From: Apoda limacodes | Taxonomy: Eukaryota > Arthropoda > Insecta > Lepidoptera > Limacodidae | DNA length: 64,000 nucleotides | Assembly: GCA_946406115.1 (NCBI GenBank) | Contig: OX291545.1 | Location: forward strand, 27,151,153 to 27,215,152 | Direction of reading: 5' to 3' | In this document: positions 43,765 to 57,011 of the stretch, one piece after another | Layout: the number at the start of each line of letters is the position of its first letter | Numbering within the stretch: position 1 is the first letter of the stretch | The notes under the pieces: model-generated | The model's database searches: none | Told to the model about the DNA's origin: nothing | Seen by the model: only the letters and a program-made list of their open reading frames with translations | Program-made: the position numbers and the translations under genes

Positions 43765-44988
43765 GGGGAGAGGTTTGTCAGTTGTAACGGTGGGACAAAG
43801 GTAACATTTGATTTGACGCGATATCTATTGGCAATTAGCGGTAGCTTTTGAGCGCAATCGAAGCTTTATTGGATACTGTTTTACCGACCGAACTGACAGG
43901 ATGCGCATGCGCTGTCTGGAACCGTCAGTCTGCCACAACCAACAAAAGGCAAAATTAGTTTTTTTCTTTATTTTTTGAAATAAAACGTTATTTCGATTGT
44001 TCAGTAAATGTTTTCAAAGAAGATAAACCCAGTCTACATGTACAGATATCTAAAATGGTCTCATTTATCATAATTTATGTGTAACAGAGTCTTCAATGTC
44101 TCAAGACGACGGTGGTACAAAAGTGACAAAACAAGGAGGTGCAATTTTAGTTTAGTGAATTTACTTGCAAATTTTCATTATTTTGTTTTTTAATTAATAT
44201 TTTATGCATAATGGTTTACAAAAGACGGCGAAAGATTTAACGTGGTACAATTACAGCAGAAATGTATGCTGAAGCTAGTAAAATTATGATCAAGGAAACG
44301 AAGAGTATAGCGACCTAAATACAAACGAGATAATGTGGTTAAAACTGGCTATGCGCCGCAACAAAGTATTTTTCATGGAAGAGGAAAATCAATTAGCACA
44401 GTATTGCAAAGCAACGAGTCAGCTTTACTTTGGTATGATTACTATAGGCTTATTCATGGTCCTCCAAGCTGTGACGATTCAGGGAAAAAATGTGGTTGAA
44501 TGCAAGATGAAGATTTCTTATTGTTGATGAAGCATTTTGTGATATTTCATAACACTGCTAAAGACAATACGGTTGTGGTTATAATGGACATCCATTCATC
44601 ACACAATATTAGTCAATACTGCCAAGAGAATTACATAATATAATCCTTTTTTTTGTATGTTTTAATTGTCTGTTGAAATAGTTAATACTAATTTTGATAA
44701 GTTTTAGGCGTCACTGCTGCTAAGTTTTTATTTTATTTGAAGTTATTGTTTTTTTTGTGTATGACAATCGCCTTTTACTAATGTTACAATTGACCCACTT
44801 GGTGTAACAATTGTAACACTGGGACTCGATCTCAATAAGTGTCATTTACTACTGATTTATATGTTCTATTTTATATTTTATGATGCAGATAAATAAGTAA
44901 CTCACATTTTTAACAAAAATAGTCTGCTATGATAACGCATTAAATTTATAAAAAAAAAATTTTTGTTACAACTGACACACCTCTCCCC
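43765..44988 (+). mobile_element. pogo/Tigger-like DNA transposon, internally deleted, both ends present
   Basis: The ends 43765-43788 and 44965-44988 form 24-bp terminal inverted repeats with one mismatch (outer bases ggggagaggt...). The left flank is TA and the right flank TT, fitting the TA target duplication of this superfamily with one later change. The element is 1224 bp, about half the length usual for a full Tigger, and carries remnants of both the DNA-binding and DDE parts of a pogo-type transposase (44211-44643). Confidence 0.85.
44211..44643 (+). pseudogene. pogo/Tigger (CENP-B/jerky-like) transposase remnant
   Basis: From ATG 44211 the frame reads MVYKRRRKI, stop, RGTITAEMYAEASKIMIKE, matching the N-terminal psq-type helix-turn-helix start of CENP-B/Tigger proteins. 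In another frame (from about 44350) RRNKVFFMEEENQLAQYCKA and SQLYFGM match the start of the second DNA-binding domain. After a deletion, DEDFLLLMKHFVIFHNTAK and VVVIMDIHSSHNISQYCQEN (about 44511-44640) match the second catalytic aspartate region, whose usual form is LDNHxSH. A TGA just before MQDEDF replaces the usual tryptophan. At least two frameshifts and several stops are present, and the first and third catalytic acids are lost. It lies centrally in the element bounded by inverted repeats at 43765 and 44988. Confidence 0.8.
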
Positions 44989-45024
44989 TTCTGGTTTAGG
45001 TCAATAATTAGAAGAAAATTAGCT

Positions 45025-45370
45025 TTTTCCAGCGGCTCCACCTCCGCCCTGAATTTGGTTATCAGCGTAGGATTCCTACGGCAACTCCTAGATTATCGAG
45101 ATCTTTTGAATTTTACTGGATAAAAAATAAACTGTTTCCTTCTTCGTGTCTTAGTCTCATTGTAAAATTTCAGCTCAATTGGATTGCGTTGCGTCATGAT
45201 TGAGTAACAAACAAAAAAACTTACAACCTTCCAAATTAATAATATTATAGCCTTTAGCCGCGGCTCCACCCTTACGGAATCATGTGACTTACACTTAAGC
45301 ACCTCCTGAGGTGCAAGTTATCACCTTGCCAAATTTCATCGAGATCATTTACGCGGTTAGGTCGTGACAA
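45025..45370 (+). mobile_element. RTE-like 3' regions, two partial copies
   Basis: ggttatcagcgtaggattcc, tacggcaactcctagattat, atttcagctcaattggattg, ttaataatattatag, then a second start at tagccgcggctccaccctta with atttcatcgagatcatttac. It is comparable to 17259-17590. No coding part is present. Confidence 0.55.
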
Positions 45371-48300
45371 GTTAACAAATACTAATACTATAAATTACTT
45401 GTATACGTAAAGTAACATAGGTTAAATAATTCGTTGGCTTAAGTGTAAAAGTACTCGACAATAAAATTAGGACCAGATAGTCTTCAACACATCGACTATT
45501 GCTGCGTCTATACGACCTATTTAATTTAATATACACTATAAATAAAACATAAACAAAATAAACTTCAATTAAAAGCATATATTTCGACTACTGTTGTAAT
45601 AATATTAATATGTTCATAAAATGGACCAAGTTACTTTCTTCATTAAATATATTTTTATATGATAACAATTTTAGTAAACTAAAGTTCACTCATGAAATAA
45701 CAAACAAATAACATTTCTCAATGTCGATTTCGCCATTTCCATAGGTTATTCACCTCAACACTTCAGTTCATTTCAGACGTGGTTCGTTTAATTTCAATAC
45801 CTACATTACAATAGCTGCCATACTTTATATACACAAAAAAAAAAAATATATATTTTATCACTTTTAGGGAAACGAATCTGCAATAACAAATCATTACCAA
45901 ATAAAATATTAGCAAACTATACATAAAACCAATGTATCATAAACCTAAACTAAGGCTAATTAATGATATTCGATTTATTACCAATTACTTCCATGGATCT
46001 CATAAGATAAAAAAAAGTTCTCCAAGATCTTTTACCTATTCTGCACACAAATACACAAACAAAAAACTTAGTTACTAAATTACCAACAATAACATTTAGG
46101 CAAAATAAAAACATCCAAAGCTGCCTTTAAATCTATAATAAATAAATAATAAATCTATAAACCATAAATTAGTCATGTTTAGGCACATTACCTTGTAACA
46201 AAGCTCGATGCAAAACCTGCCTAATTATCAATAACACAATACTTATCAATTTACAGAATTCTCAGAAATCCTACAATGCCCAACCACACACTACATGTAA
46301 ATCTTCCTACTCTATGTATGTCATAGAATGTTTATACTGTACATCATACTACATTGGTTAAACTACAAATCTTTACAAATCAGAACGAATGGCCACAAAC
46401 ACACAACAGACTCCATTCTCAACTCTCGCCTGCCCATTCCTAGCTATGCGCTTTCACATAATAAGAAATTTAATCAATGTATTAGGCAAGAATCAACTAT
46501 ATAACAATAGAATACATATATTTCCACCAATATCAACTATTAATCTAAAAACATGGGAATCCTCATTTATTCTTCATTAAAAAATCATCAGAATCTCTTA
46601 TTATTTTGTCTTTTAGAGTTATAATTTAAACCTATGTTTTTAACGTCAAAATAAAAATAAAAACAATCATAGATTTATTTACATTTAATTTAATTTAGGT
46701 ATATCTTATTATAATATATATATATATATTTAGCATATTAATATTAATATTTAGCATTGATAACGACAATAGTAGTCTAAATATATTCTTTTAATTGGAG
46801 TTAATTTTGTTTATGTTTTATTTATAGTGTATGTCAAATAAAGTACGCAGAGTACATTATATGAAAATATTATTTAATTTAAAACAAATTCAAATAATTC
46901 TTTTACGTCACAAAGACGTCAAGACAACCAAAACTTCTTATATTAGTCGTTATTGATTTAATTTCAAGATGTACAACTATAATTGTAAAAAGTCATAGCG
47001 CTATTCTGACGTTTCAATAAAGTATTTAGATGATTCAGGCTGGTCACAGACCTAGCGATTCGAAGAAAACGAATTGAAATCGGGAGGCTAAAATGCAATA
47101 CAAAACATACCACTCGTCACATACCTACAATCCCGAATCGGCAAGGACGCCCGGTCAGCAAGCAACCGACCAGCGTCGCCGATCAGAATGTACTGGTCCG
47201 TCAAAAAGAGGCGTAGCTTACATACTAGCTCCGTATATCGTCACACACCCAATTCACACCCGATTTTGGCTCATTGCGCGTGCAACTGTGCGCTTAAACA
47301 CATCTTGCAAGTGATCGTTGCAGAGTTGCAAAAAATGGCGCAACCGACAGAGACCTTTATATTGCTTGTTGGAAATTTCCTGTATTTGTGGGACACAATT
47401 TATTACGTAATAGTTTACGTTTGTCTACGTCCTTCGGCAAGCGCTAAATTACTACTGAACGCGAGTCAAGAAAGCCCGGTGCTTCTTCTTCAAGATTCTT
47501 TTCTGTTCTAGTAGTACAGAACAGAATCGGCAGGTCTGTGGCCTCCCTTATAATGTGCTTAGACTTTTTAATAGCCGTAGGATTTGACAATTAAAACTGC
47601 TAGGTGATAGTGATAGTTTTAAAGCCCAGTTTCATTACTATTGCTGCGCAAGTAGGTTGAGAGAAAAGAAAGAAAGCGGCAAAAGAAATAGCGATAGTCT
47701 TCAAAACGATTACATTACAGTTACTTCGACAAAAATCACTTCAATCAAAACCAATTCAACGAGGAAACACGGCAGGATAGAAGTCAGAGGACCTGAAAAA
47801 TCCTTTTTATCCTGACATGCTATAGTACAAATCTAGGTATGTAAATATCCGCAACTGACCTTCAATTACAAAGATCCTGTCAGATAAAACATCTCAGAAA
47901 AACAACAAAACATCACTACCCATCATAAGTTAAGAACAAGTAATTATTTTTTAATTTAATTACAATACAGACAATCCAGAAAAAATACGCATCGATACCA
48001 TATTTGACTACGAAAAGCATTAAAAACTTCATAATATTGTGAAGCAAAAAATGATCGCACGCATCATCTGATAGTGTTCTTAATTAATATTCTGCCACGG
48101 TCCGACAGTTTACAGTATGATACCATATTTTAGAGCTGTTCTAATAAAATAGCTTGATGGTATTCATGCAATGTTCGCCCATTACATCGTTATTAATGCA
48201 ACTTTGCCTCTTACAGTATTACTTTGCGCTTGTATAAGGACGGCAGGTGCATTTTGATGTAAAATATATTAGTTCTTGTCAGTTCGTGTACATAAACAAT

Positions 48301-48630
48301 GATAGTTATTTATATTTGCGAACAGTTGACAAATTTACGTATGCTTTGTAACTTATTTAAAACTATTTTGGTTACATTAGTAAAAATTAATTGGCAATTG
48401 TTAAAGACATGCGATGCCGACACGTATTGAATAAATATAGGAGTAAGAAACTTTTTATTATACATTTGGCAGAATTGCAATGCAAAGGAAAGGTCACTGC
48501 CAAATGTACAACATTTTACAAAAACCATCTAAATATAACTAATAATACCAAAAACTACTATGAATAATCCAACTTCATCTGCACCTATTAATATAATTAC
48601 CTATTAATAAATATTTTTCACGCATTTATT
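45371..48630. other. Long unassigned AT-rich stretch
   Basis: I see no supported gene. A somewhat GC-richer patch at 47040-47520 carries overlapping open frames (47093-47314 and 47188-47511) without recognisable motifs; it could be an old transposon fragment. An (AT)n run occurs near 46712-46730. Confidence 0.4.
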
Positions 48631-48639
48631 AATAGTTAT

Positions 48640-48830
48640 ATTTTAGCCTAGCCTTTGTCTGCGGCTTCACCTACGCAGAATTTGCTTATTCCTGAGGGAA
48701 CTCATGAAATACCCTGGATAAATAGGTATTTGATATCATTCTCAGTTCTTCCAGACTTGGACTGAAATGCAAATCAGGTCAAACCATTGCTCTGTTGCAA
48801 CATAAAGGAATAGTGCTGTTCTACTTATGG
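48640..48830 (+). mobile_element. RTE-like 3' region, diverged
   Basis: agcctttgtctgcggcttca, cctacgcagaatttgcttat, cctgagggaactcatgaaat and gactgaaatgcaaatcaggt follow the same order as 45025-45200. Confidence 0.5.
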
Positions 48831-50085
48831 CTTGATTTACGAATATCAATATTTAAAACTGCATCTTTGCTATGAAAATATTAATTTACATTGATGATGT
48901 AGCCATGTATAACACATTTGTGATATGTTGTCTTCTTTCTAACCTTCAAACAGTCTCAAAACAAAGAAAGATTACTTTTGTATATGTATACTTATAATGT
49001 TTTTTTTAATTTTATGAAGATTTGTGTTTCTGTAAGATTGATGAAAGGTACTTTATAAGTTTTATTGTTGACATGCATTTTACGTATTGAATGCGCTATA
49101 TGCTCTCCATGCGCACATTTCATCGTTCTGTTGACGAAATATGAATGCGCTCTATGCTGAATATGGCGTCACTTCTGGTTCGCATTCAACGCATTGGCTT
49201 TACATGCTCGGGAGATAGAGCAGTGGTTGCGCTGTCAAAATAGTGAACGACCATATTGTTGCTCAATTGCTCAATGCATTTAACAAAACGCGGCTAACAT
49301 ACTTAGTTTTCTATTTAAGAGATACTAAACAAACATTTCGTATTTCTTTTAAGTGTTTCATTACCATACTAATAGTACCGATAAAGACTTGTGAATAGAA
49401 ATTACAACAAATTAAAAACAAGCCAAACTGTAGTACTAAAAATTAAGTTACTACATACCCAGTCTGTACTCTGTATTCTTAAAACAACCTGACGGAAACT
49501 AACTACACTCCTGAACACTTTAGTGCCATTCCTACTTTCACTTGTCTATAGGTTCACACATAAAAGTTATATTTATAAATAAAATTTGCACTGCAGTAAT
49601 TTCTTTACTCAAAATCTACGCAATTAAGTTGTCAACTTTCCCATGCCATGCCAGTTACCTAATATCGTCGCATTTTAAACGAACAGCTTGTATATAATTA
49701 TTACCCTGGATACTTTTACAAAAGGTGATTTTCTTATGATAATAATAACGTATGTATTACGTTCCTTTCCATTGCTATCAGTTAATGAGAAAGTGTGTGG
49801 AAAAGAAACAGCGCTAGAAGGCTAACTACGCACACACTTACAACCTCGCAGCGATGTAAATTATAGTTACGACCGGAGTCCGGTACATTCGCTACTTACA
49901 ATAATAGGGTCACCATTCTACACTATAAACATGTCAATTGCAAAATAAAATAATGTTTTTGTATTGTTTTTATTGCATTGTTAAACACATAGACAATTAG
50001 TTTATGTTAAATGTTATTTTTGCATTTTAACAGACTTATTTCTTACTAAGGTATGTCCTATTTAATATCAATTTTTGTTTTTGCC
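48831..50085. other. AT-rich DNA, nothing assigned
   Basis: Around 49085-49200 the motif atgaatgcgctctatgct recurs in related forms, possibly a decayed repeat. No gene is seen. Confidence 0.4.
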
Positions 50086-50089
50086 TGCA

Positions 50090-50165
50090 GCTCCGCCCGC
50101 GCTAAATTCGCCTACCGATGTGGGATTCCTATGCCAACTGCTTGATTTCATATAAGTTTGCTTAT
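50090..50165 (+). mobile_element. RTE-like 3' region, short
   Basis: gcctgcagctccgcccgcgc, taaattcgcctaccgatgtg and ggattcctatgccaactgct match the head of the tails at 17380 and 45025. Confidence 0.5.
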
Positions 50166-50869
50166 TGATTATAGTTATTGATTATTGATTATATTCCTGC
50201 GAGATTTTTTAATTTCTTTTAGATTCCTTGTTTTCATTAGGATACGGTTAAAATTAAACGTAGGTGATTGCTGGGATTGCTGGAATATACAATTTTAACC
50301 AAAATTTTGGGTATGCTTTTAGTTTCTTAATATAAATCTCCATCGCGCTCATTTTCTGTTTGTTGGTTGCCCTTAATTTCCATTATATTTAATGTTAATT
50401 TATGTACAATACAATACAAATACTCTTTATTCCACAACTATTTACAGATTTTAGTTAAATATACATTGCAAAGAAAATGAATGCAGTACAATATAGTGGT
50501 ATTATCGCCCTAAGTATGGTGTTTTTGAATCGTCGGTACTGTGTATTTAAGTAAAGTAAAGTAAGTACCTTTATTTGTCATTGCATATTCTCAAACAGAA
50601 ATATTTATTACCTACTCTGAAGAATCAATTAATCAAATCTAATTGCTAGAAATAAGAATATTCTTTCTTATTCTAACAAAATATTTCCTTAATGGAAATC
50701 GAAACATCTTTCACTTAAAGAATAACTTATCTTTGACTCGATTCATTTGTTTAATTGCATTGAATATTTTTTTTTTCTTGGTACAAATAAATATTTTCAA
50801 GATTTTTTTTTACTTTTACTAAGTAAATATTCTCTGATGTCTATAGGGAGAGGATAATTTTTTTGGAGT

Positions 50870-51440
50870 TAATGAATTTGCTTTGATTCAAAGCAATTTG
50901 CCTTCTTTCAAGTAATCTGTTTTTACCGTGTAGTATGTACGGAATTTGGAAACATGGTCATATTTGCGTAAATCAAATATGAATATAATACACTTATTTT
51001 GAAGTCTCTCATGCTTATTAAGTTACTCCTCAGTGAGATTAGGATAGCTAGCATCAGCATAGTCGAGAATCGGAAGCAATAGGGACTGCGCAAGAGCAAT
51101 TTTAGTGAGAATAGGCAGACAGTTGCGTAATCGTTGCAATGATTTTGAAACGCCAAACAATTTTTTGCTGATTTCTTTAATCTGTGGTACCCAGGACCTT
51201 GTTCGGCCGATACAGATTCCAAGATTTTTGTCAGTATCGCTATAAGGCATGGTTACACCATTTAAGGAAATGGAAGGTATTGCTTGCGACTTTATAGGAT
51301 TTAAAGTAGAGCCATATTTTGTACTCCACGTCGCAATATGTGATAAATTTAAATTTCTATTGCCTTATTAGTTTCTTCAATTGGAGCTTGAGTATATATT
51401 TGAAGATCGTCTGCATAGAGATGGTAGAGAGAAGAAATCT
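50870..51440 (-). pseudogene. LINE-B reverse transcriptase fragment with YADD box
   Basis: On the minus strand LYHLYADDLQIYTQAPIEET (about 51380-51440) contains the catalytic YADD motif. It continues SHIATWSTKYGSTLNPIKSQ, then DKNLGICI, EISKKLFGVSKSLQRLRNCL, AQSLLLPILDYADASYPNL, and in another frame FDLRKYDHVSKFRTYYTV. Several frameshifts and stops are present. The order is that of the palm and thumb region of Jockey/CR1-type LINEs. The N-terminal endonuclease and the 3' tail are missing. Confidence 0.85.
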
Positions 51441-52790
51441 GACAGGTAACCGTTATGTAATGTTTTCAAATATTAATATCAAACAAAAAATTATAGTGCG
51501 TAGCAACCCTATTATCCAGAGTCTTAATCTGGTTAAATACCACCTTGTGTAAGCTGTAAGGAAAAGAATATTGCAAATGTAAAAGGTTTTCTGTGAAGTC
51601 ATACTTAATTGTAGAAATTACTAAGTTGCTAGCTTAAGCGCAGCTGGACTGGCGCGTGTTTTACATGTACGAACTAATTTTAGTTTGTCGGCTTTACTGC
51701 TAACGTTAAATATAAAAATTACTTCATAAAACATAATATTAACAAGTTAATTAAGAAATTGAAAAATACATAGATGATAAGAATTCACTCTGAAATTAGT
51801 TGAAATAATGCAAGTTATTTTATTTAGACACAGACAATTCTTTATTTCACATCAAAACACAATACAATTAAACAAAAACATACGCGTATCTATATAATAT
51901 TGGCGGCTACACACTAAGGAAGTAAATAAAATAGACACAAACAGGCAAATTCAATATAGGATAAGCGTGTTCTACACTGCGATGTCAGAAATGGATCCCG
52001 TTTTTCCAAGGTCTGAACCATATCCAAAAGAACACAGTCATTAAATTTTAGTCGGATCTGCTCAGCGGATCCCGAGAAACATTTGCCAAAAAAAAAATAG
52101 GTAGTAAAGCCTTCTAGAGTCGTGACATTTTTAGTGTAGCTTCCATTGATAGTGTAGGAATACTCTGTACTTATTTTTGACAACTACTTATCAAACACTT
52201 TAAAATGTCGACGACTTGTTCTAGGCATAAATAAGTATCTCACTACATATGTGTGCCAGATTTCTATTAAATCAAACATTATTCAGGAATTTAAAAGCCA
52301 CAGACATGGATTGCCAGCTTAAGATAATGCCTAAAAAAATCATGGTGTTTAATTAGTAAATGTAAAAAACAAGAATAAAATTCATTTGTATGAAGCACCC
52401 TACGAGACGTCGCGGATTGTTTTCTGTAAGGCCCCATATACTGCACACTAGCACCACCACAAGATGTTGATTTTTTCGTTTTCGTACAAAGCATATTTAA
52501 TAAAAGTGAAAAAAAGATAAATACTTGTTATATTGTTTACTTTCTGAAATACGCTTCATACGAAGAAGAAATTAATGGGGCCCTAAGTAGGAATTAGGGT
52601 CAATAATTGGAAACATACTTCAAAAAAGAATTAAATATCTTAAGAACTATAAATAATACGCGGTTAAAAATGTGTACGTAGATACTTCTAAAGAAATAAA
52701 CTTAACGTGTTAGCTTATACAAAAAGCTAGTGCTTTTATTAAACAAAATATAGTGGGTTTCTTTAGTGTAACGTCTTTTTGGTAACAGAT
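51441..52790. other. AT-rich DNA, nothing assigned
   Basis: I see no supported gene. Minus-strand frames at 51914-52183 and 52291-52494 lack motifs. Confidence 0.4.
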
Positions 52791-52796
52791 ACATAA

Positions 52797-53745
52797 TAAT
52801 AATAAAATTCTTTATTGCACTAATTTTGTACATAGGCGAACTTAATGCCTTCAGGCATTTTTTACCGGTTAACCATTGGTAATGTAGATATAAATAAGGG
52901 GTTGTGCAGTGTTTGTTGTAATAGATCGTAGTAGCTTCAATAATAATAATATATTAAGTGATAAAAGATAGTATATAAGAATAATATCATAAAGTATGAT
53001 ATGTAAATAAGAAGATGGATAAATTATATATAATTTTATACATAAACATACATATATGTATAAATAATGCATATATATTTAGGCATAGTTCACTAGAAAG
53101 CACTAATACCTGACCTATGTATTTTGGATGTCGATTTAGTACCGATGCAGTAAAGCTTTAAAGCTCTCTAGTGACTTTGCATTACGAATATTTACTGGTA
53201 AATTATTCCACAAACGAACTGTTGTGACCGTGAACGAATCCGAATAAAATGTCGTACTATGCGCAGGGGTTCGGAGGAGATTGGAACGGCAAAACCGTAT
53301 CTGTCGCTCTTGGGAACCCAAGAACTCAAATCGTCCTATTAAATAAGGAGGGGATAAAGGATTATTAAGAATGCCATAAATACATTTCAGAAGATGAGTA
53401 TTTCGGCAAAAACGGATATTGAGCCAATTTAACTGTGTACGATATTGGGAGACATTATCATACTTACGCAAGCCGAAAATATAACGGATGCATAAGTTGA
53501 GAAGGCTGTCAAGTTTGTTAAGTAGTTCTTCAGTTATGTCGGGATAGCATAAATCTGCATAGTCAATTATGGGAAGCAAAAGGGAGTTAACTAGCGTAAC
53601 CTTAGCTGATTGAGGTAAAAAGTGTTTCATTCTTTTTAGGGAATGCATTGTCGAAAAGATTTTTTTACTTACCTCGGTGACATGATGTGACCAAGAAAGA
53701 TCATTTGCCATTAAAAGGCCTAGATTTTTAGGCCATACCATATAT
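52797..53745 (-). mobile_element. LINE-B 3' end (thumb region, 3' UTR and (TTA)n tail)
   Basis: A 201-codon frame (53741 to 53136) reads KNLGLLMANDLSWSHHVTEV, SKKIFSTMHSLKRMKHFLP, NSLLLPIIDYADLCYPDITE, GLRKYDNVSQYRTQLNWLNI and DSFTVTTVRLWNNLPVNIRN, ending SFKALLHRY. It is uninterrupted, hence younger than the fragment at 50870. The 3' UTR follows for about 340 bp and ends gcctgaaggcattaagttcg, gtgcaataaagaatttta and a TTA-repeat at about 52797-52812. The 5' end is truncated within the reverse transcriptase. Confidence 0.88.
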
Positions 53746-53749
53746 ATCC

Positions 53750-55025
53750 CTTTAAAATACTGTGCCTACACTAACTTTGAAAACTCACTTAGCTTTAGCA
53801 TATTTGAACATCACGTCGACTTTGAATTATTGACACGAATGTGTTAAAAAATTTAATTAGGTATTATAGGTACGTACATATACCTAATAGAAGTATTTTT
53901 GGCTTTAGCGTCGAAGTTATAGTGTAATACCTTTATCGTGGTTATACCCCGATTTTTTTATTCTTACGTTCATATGTTTCTATAACTACAGACTATATAA
54001 TACTATCTAACACATAGATACTTTAAAATGACATGAATTATCTGAACCAGTAGGAACAAATATTTTTCTTCTAAGAGCAGTCGCAGAAGATTTAATTACT
54101 GGTCAATACTCGTTGATCAATGAATAATTTATAGGTATGACTCAACCAAAAACATCCCAAACATTCCAGGTATTCTTACAAATTACGGACACGACACAGA
54201 AATGTTGCTTCTAAATAAAGTGCTGATAACTTAACAAAATGACTGCAATTTAAGTACAATAGAAAGTAAGGTTTATCTTTTAACAAATAGGGATGACAAT
54301 TGAATGATTTGAAGAGTTGTTTATACAGGGGGAACCAGGAATAAAAGGATTTAAAAGTGAGAGTTATCACGGCGACCCATTAGTGAGCACGCGCGGCCCC
54401 ACCGATGACAAAAAAAGAAACAAAAAGAAATGGAAGCGTTTTGTACAAGGAATCGTAAAAATAATGTGTGGACAATGGGTGATGGAGTGACTCCTGTACA
54501 GTTTACCACTTGGCAGCTAGATAAGGTATAGTGGCTATGAGTGCATTATGAACGCCCTACTTTGTTGACAATTTTGGAATGTAGGTATGACGCATCGCAA
54601 TGGTTTCTAAAATTTTATATTTCAAAAGAGCTTTAAGAGAGAGCATAAAGATAAATACAATATATTAAATTGAATTTTTAGTGAGTAAATAAAGTTGAAA
54701 AAAATAATAAAAAAAAAAAGATACTACATTATTATTACAATGTCTGATATCAGCAAAAACATAATACAATTAAATTTTCTAATTAGAAAAAAAATCACAA
54801 AGTCACCTCTAGTTTTCGCTAATTTTCGATTTATTTTTATAGCGGTACATGAAATTTCATCATAATACTGCTTAATACAAAACCTAGGGCTGTTATTAGC
54901 TAACTTTCAATACAAATAATATTATTCTAATTATCAACATTTAATGTTTTTCGCCCATACTACGTATTTATTTCACGTTGTATGCAGAATACGTTTGGCT
55001 TTATGCACCCTCTTAAGAGGGTTCC
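53750..55025. other. AT-rich DNA, nothing assigned
   Basis: I see no gene. The string actatataatactat at about 53991-54005 resembles an arm of the 3744-3796 hairpin. Confidence 0.4.
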
Positions 55026-55031
55026 TGACGT

Positions 55032-55340
55032 CCACTAGCGCCGCCAATTGATATTTTTATTTTCCTTTTTGTGCAAAGCGAATCTCAAAAATGTGCTTCT
55101 ACGGAAATATGTTACTAGTTATAAGCTATTACGTTTGGTACTGTTTCTAGGATTAAACTGCGAATTGTAGATAGCACTTCTGCTAAAAGTGGCCGTTTTT
55201 AGCAGATGTGCTATCTACAACAATACATTCTAAAAATAGCTTATAACTAGTAACATATTTCTGTAGACGCACAATATTTAACATTAGCTTTGCACAAAGA
55301 GGAAAATAAAAATAACAATTGGCAGCGCCAGTTAGCAGGA
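55032..55340. mobile_element. Nearly fully palindromic MITE
   Basis: Arms of about 150 bp face each other around an 8-base centre (55189-55196). Matching blocks include gccgccaattg / caattggcagc at the ends, tgtgcaaagc / gctttgcaca, atatgttactagttataagc / gcttataactagtaacatat and tagatagcacttctgctaaa / tttagcagatgtgctatcta at the core. It has no coding capacity. It could form one long hairpin RNA or cruciform. Confidence 0.88.
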
Positions 55341-56369
55341 GTAACGCTCGTAAGCATTGAAAAACAAATTCTGATATTTCGCAGCATTATGGAAAGGTAA
55401 AGTGCTTATCCTCATTTCTGGTAATATGATAAGGAAGTAGAACTCTGATAAATGATTTAATTTTATACAGTATCTTTTATTTCTACCAAAGTTATTAGTC
55501 TTAGGTGTTATGGCGATTATTGGGGTAAAAGCTGCACTTTGTGATGGAAGCGAGCCGCTTTGCCCAGTGATAGTGGGGACCAAAATAAGCGTTTTTGCCG
55601 GCAGCGCCCAAAGATTGATCCCTTAGGAATTGAGATGGCGCCACTTCCAAAAATAAAACTTTAATAAATTCTACAATCCTGATGGATGCACAGATTTTGC
55701 TGATTAATATGTCAATAGATAGATAATTACTTATTCTATTAAGAAAAAAATATAAAAAAAAATAAAAATATTAAACAATTGTCGAAAATCCCGATTATTC
55801 GAATATTTTTTTTTCAAAAATTCCGGTTTTTACTTAATTGCATAAAAAAATGTATGAATAGGGTATTTTTTTAATGCTTATATTATTACGATGTTAATAA
55901 CGCGTCTGATGGAAACTGCATGTCAATATCTTAAATAGTTATTAAAATATTTAGAACGGAGCACTCGGAAGCTAAAGCAATATTCCCACCACCGCTATCC
56001 GCGAGCACGGAATCTTAAATATCTTAAATTTTATTTTAGATAAATGTATTTTAAAATCAAAAATAAAAACGCATCGAAATCACTTAATTTGTTTTTAAAA
56101 TACGTATTGCAGAAGTTATCAGAAGTCATATTTAATTTTGTAAATAGATTTTTTGGTTACTTACTTTAAAACGTGTATTGGAAAATATGTATGTTTACTT
56201 AATATTAATATAAACTAAAGAAAATACATTTATTATACATTTTTAATAATGAAAAACTAATCGCCTTCTTCAGTTTCCAGTTCAAAGGTATTGTTAGCAC
56301 TGAAAAAAAAATATCGCAATGAAGTACTTATACGACAATTTGATGATAATATTGCAGGTCAAAATGTAT

Positions 56370-56950
56370 GTTATACATACGGTTGATTCCTACAGTCGCC
56401 CTTGCAGGATTTTCATTGCAGAGTGCAGGGTAATCCGACACGTCGGCAACCGCAACGCATTGTTTCGCAGCCTGATTTATAAGCACATTGATCGAGCAGG
56501 GTTAATGGCCGTTTTACTTGACCATTATGGAGTCCAGCCACCTTGAGAAGTCTTGTTTCATCCCCAAAAAGATGGACATTGGATGGTTATGTCTAAATTC
56601 AAACAATTTCCCCATATATGGCCCGCCTTGTAAGCTGCGCGTAGTGCATGTTTTTGCAGGGCGGCTGACGTTTGTGGGAGGCTTGTCACTAGCCTATTTT
56701 TTGAGGCAAATAAGTCTTTGCGAACCGCATTAACTGCTCTGTATTCGCATCATACACTTTGCACGTGAATCTGGAACCAAAATTACTTATAAGTTAATCG
56801 ATTCGAATCATATTTGTAAATCTTATAGAATATGGATAATAAATGAGTACAAACCGTTCCAATTGAGTCATTACTTCTTCAGAGAGGGTTTCCAGAGGTC
56901 TCGATATACTTGCAAAATCAGTGATTACATCTGGGCAACACATCCACATA
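56370..56950 (-). pseudogene. Transposon protein C-terminal fragment with cysteine-rich end
   Basis: On the minus strand, starting near 56950, it reads CPDVITDFASIS-like sequence shared with the plus copy, then EEVMTQLERF, KVYDANTEQLMRFAKTYLPQ, and after a stop and frameshift LPPTSAALQKHALRAAYKAG. The end is cysteine-rich: DQCAYKSGCETMRCGCRRVG then LPCTLQ, a stop, KSCKGDC. The pattern C-x-C-x(n)-G-L-x-C-T is what I remember from the C-terminus of a recurrent invertebrate transposon-borne protein that also carries the FHAFTGCDT motif. At least three stops or frame changes make it inactive. The reading direction is away from the plus-strand copy at 57012. Confidence 0.65.
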
Positions 56951-57011
56951 TAAGGAATATTACTTAATTGATCTCAAACACTTTTGGTTTTGATTTTGAT
57001 TTCAATATCTT

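Noticed and set aside
47093..47511. Overlapping 73- and 107-codon frames as a gene
   Set aside because: No motif, no splice or start support, and a modest rise in GC content is enough to open both frames.
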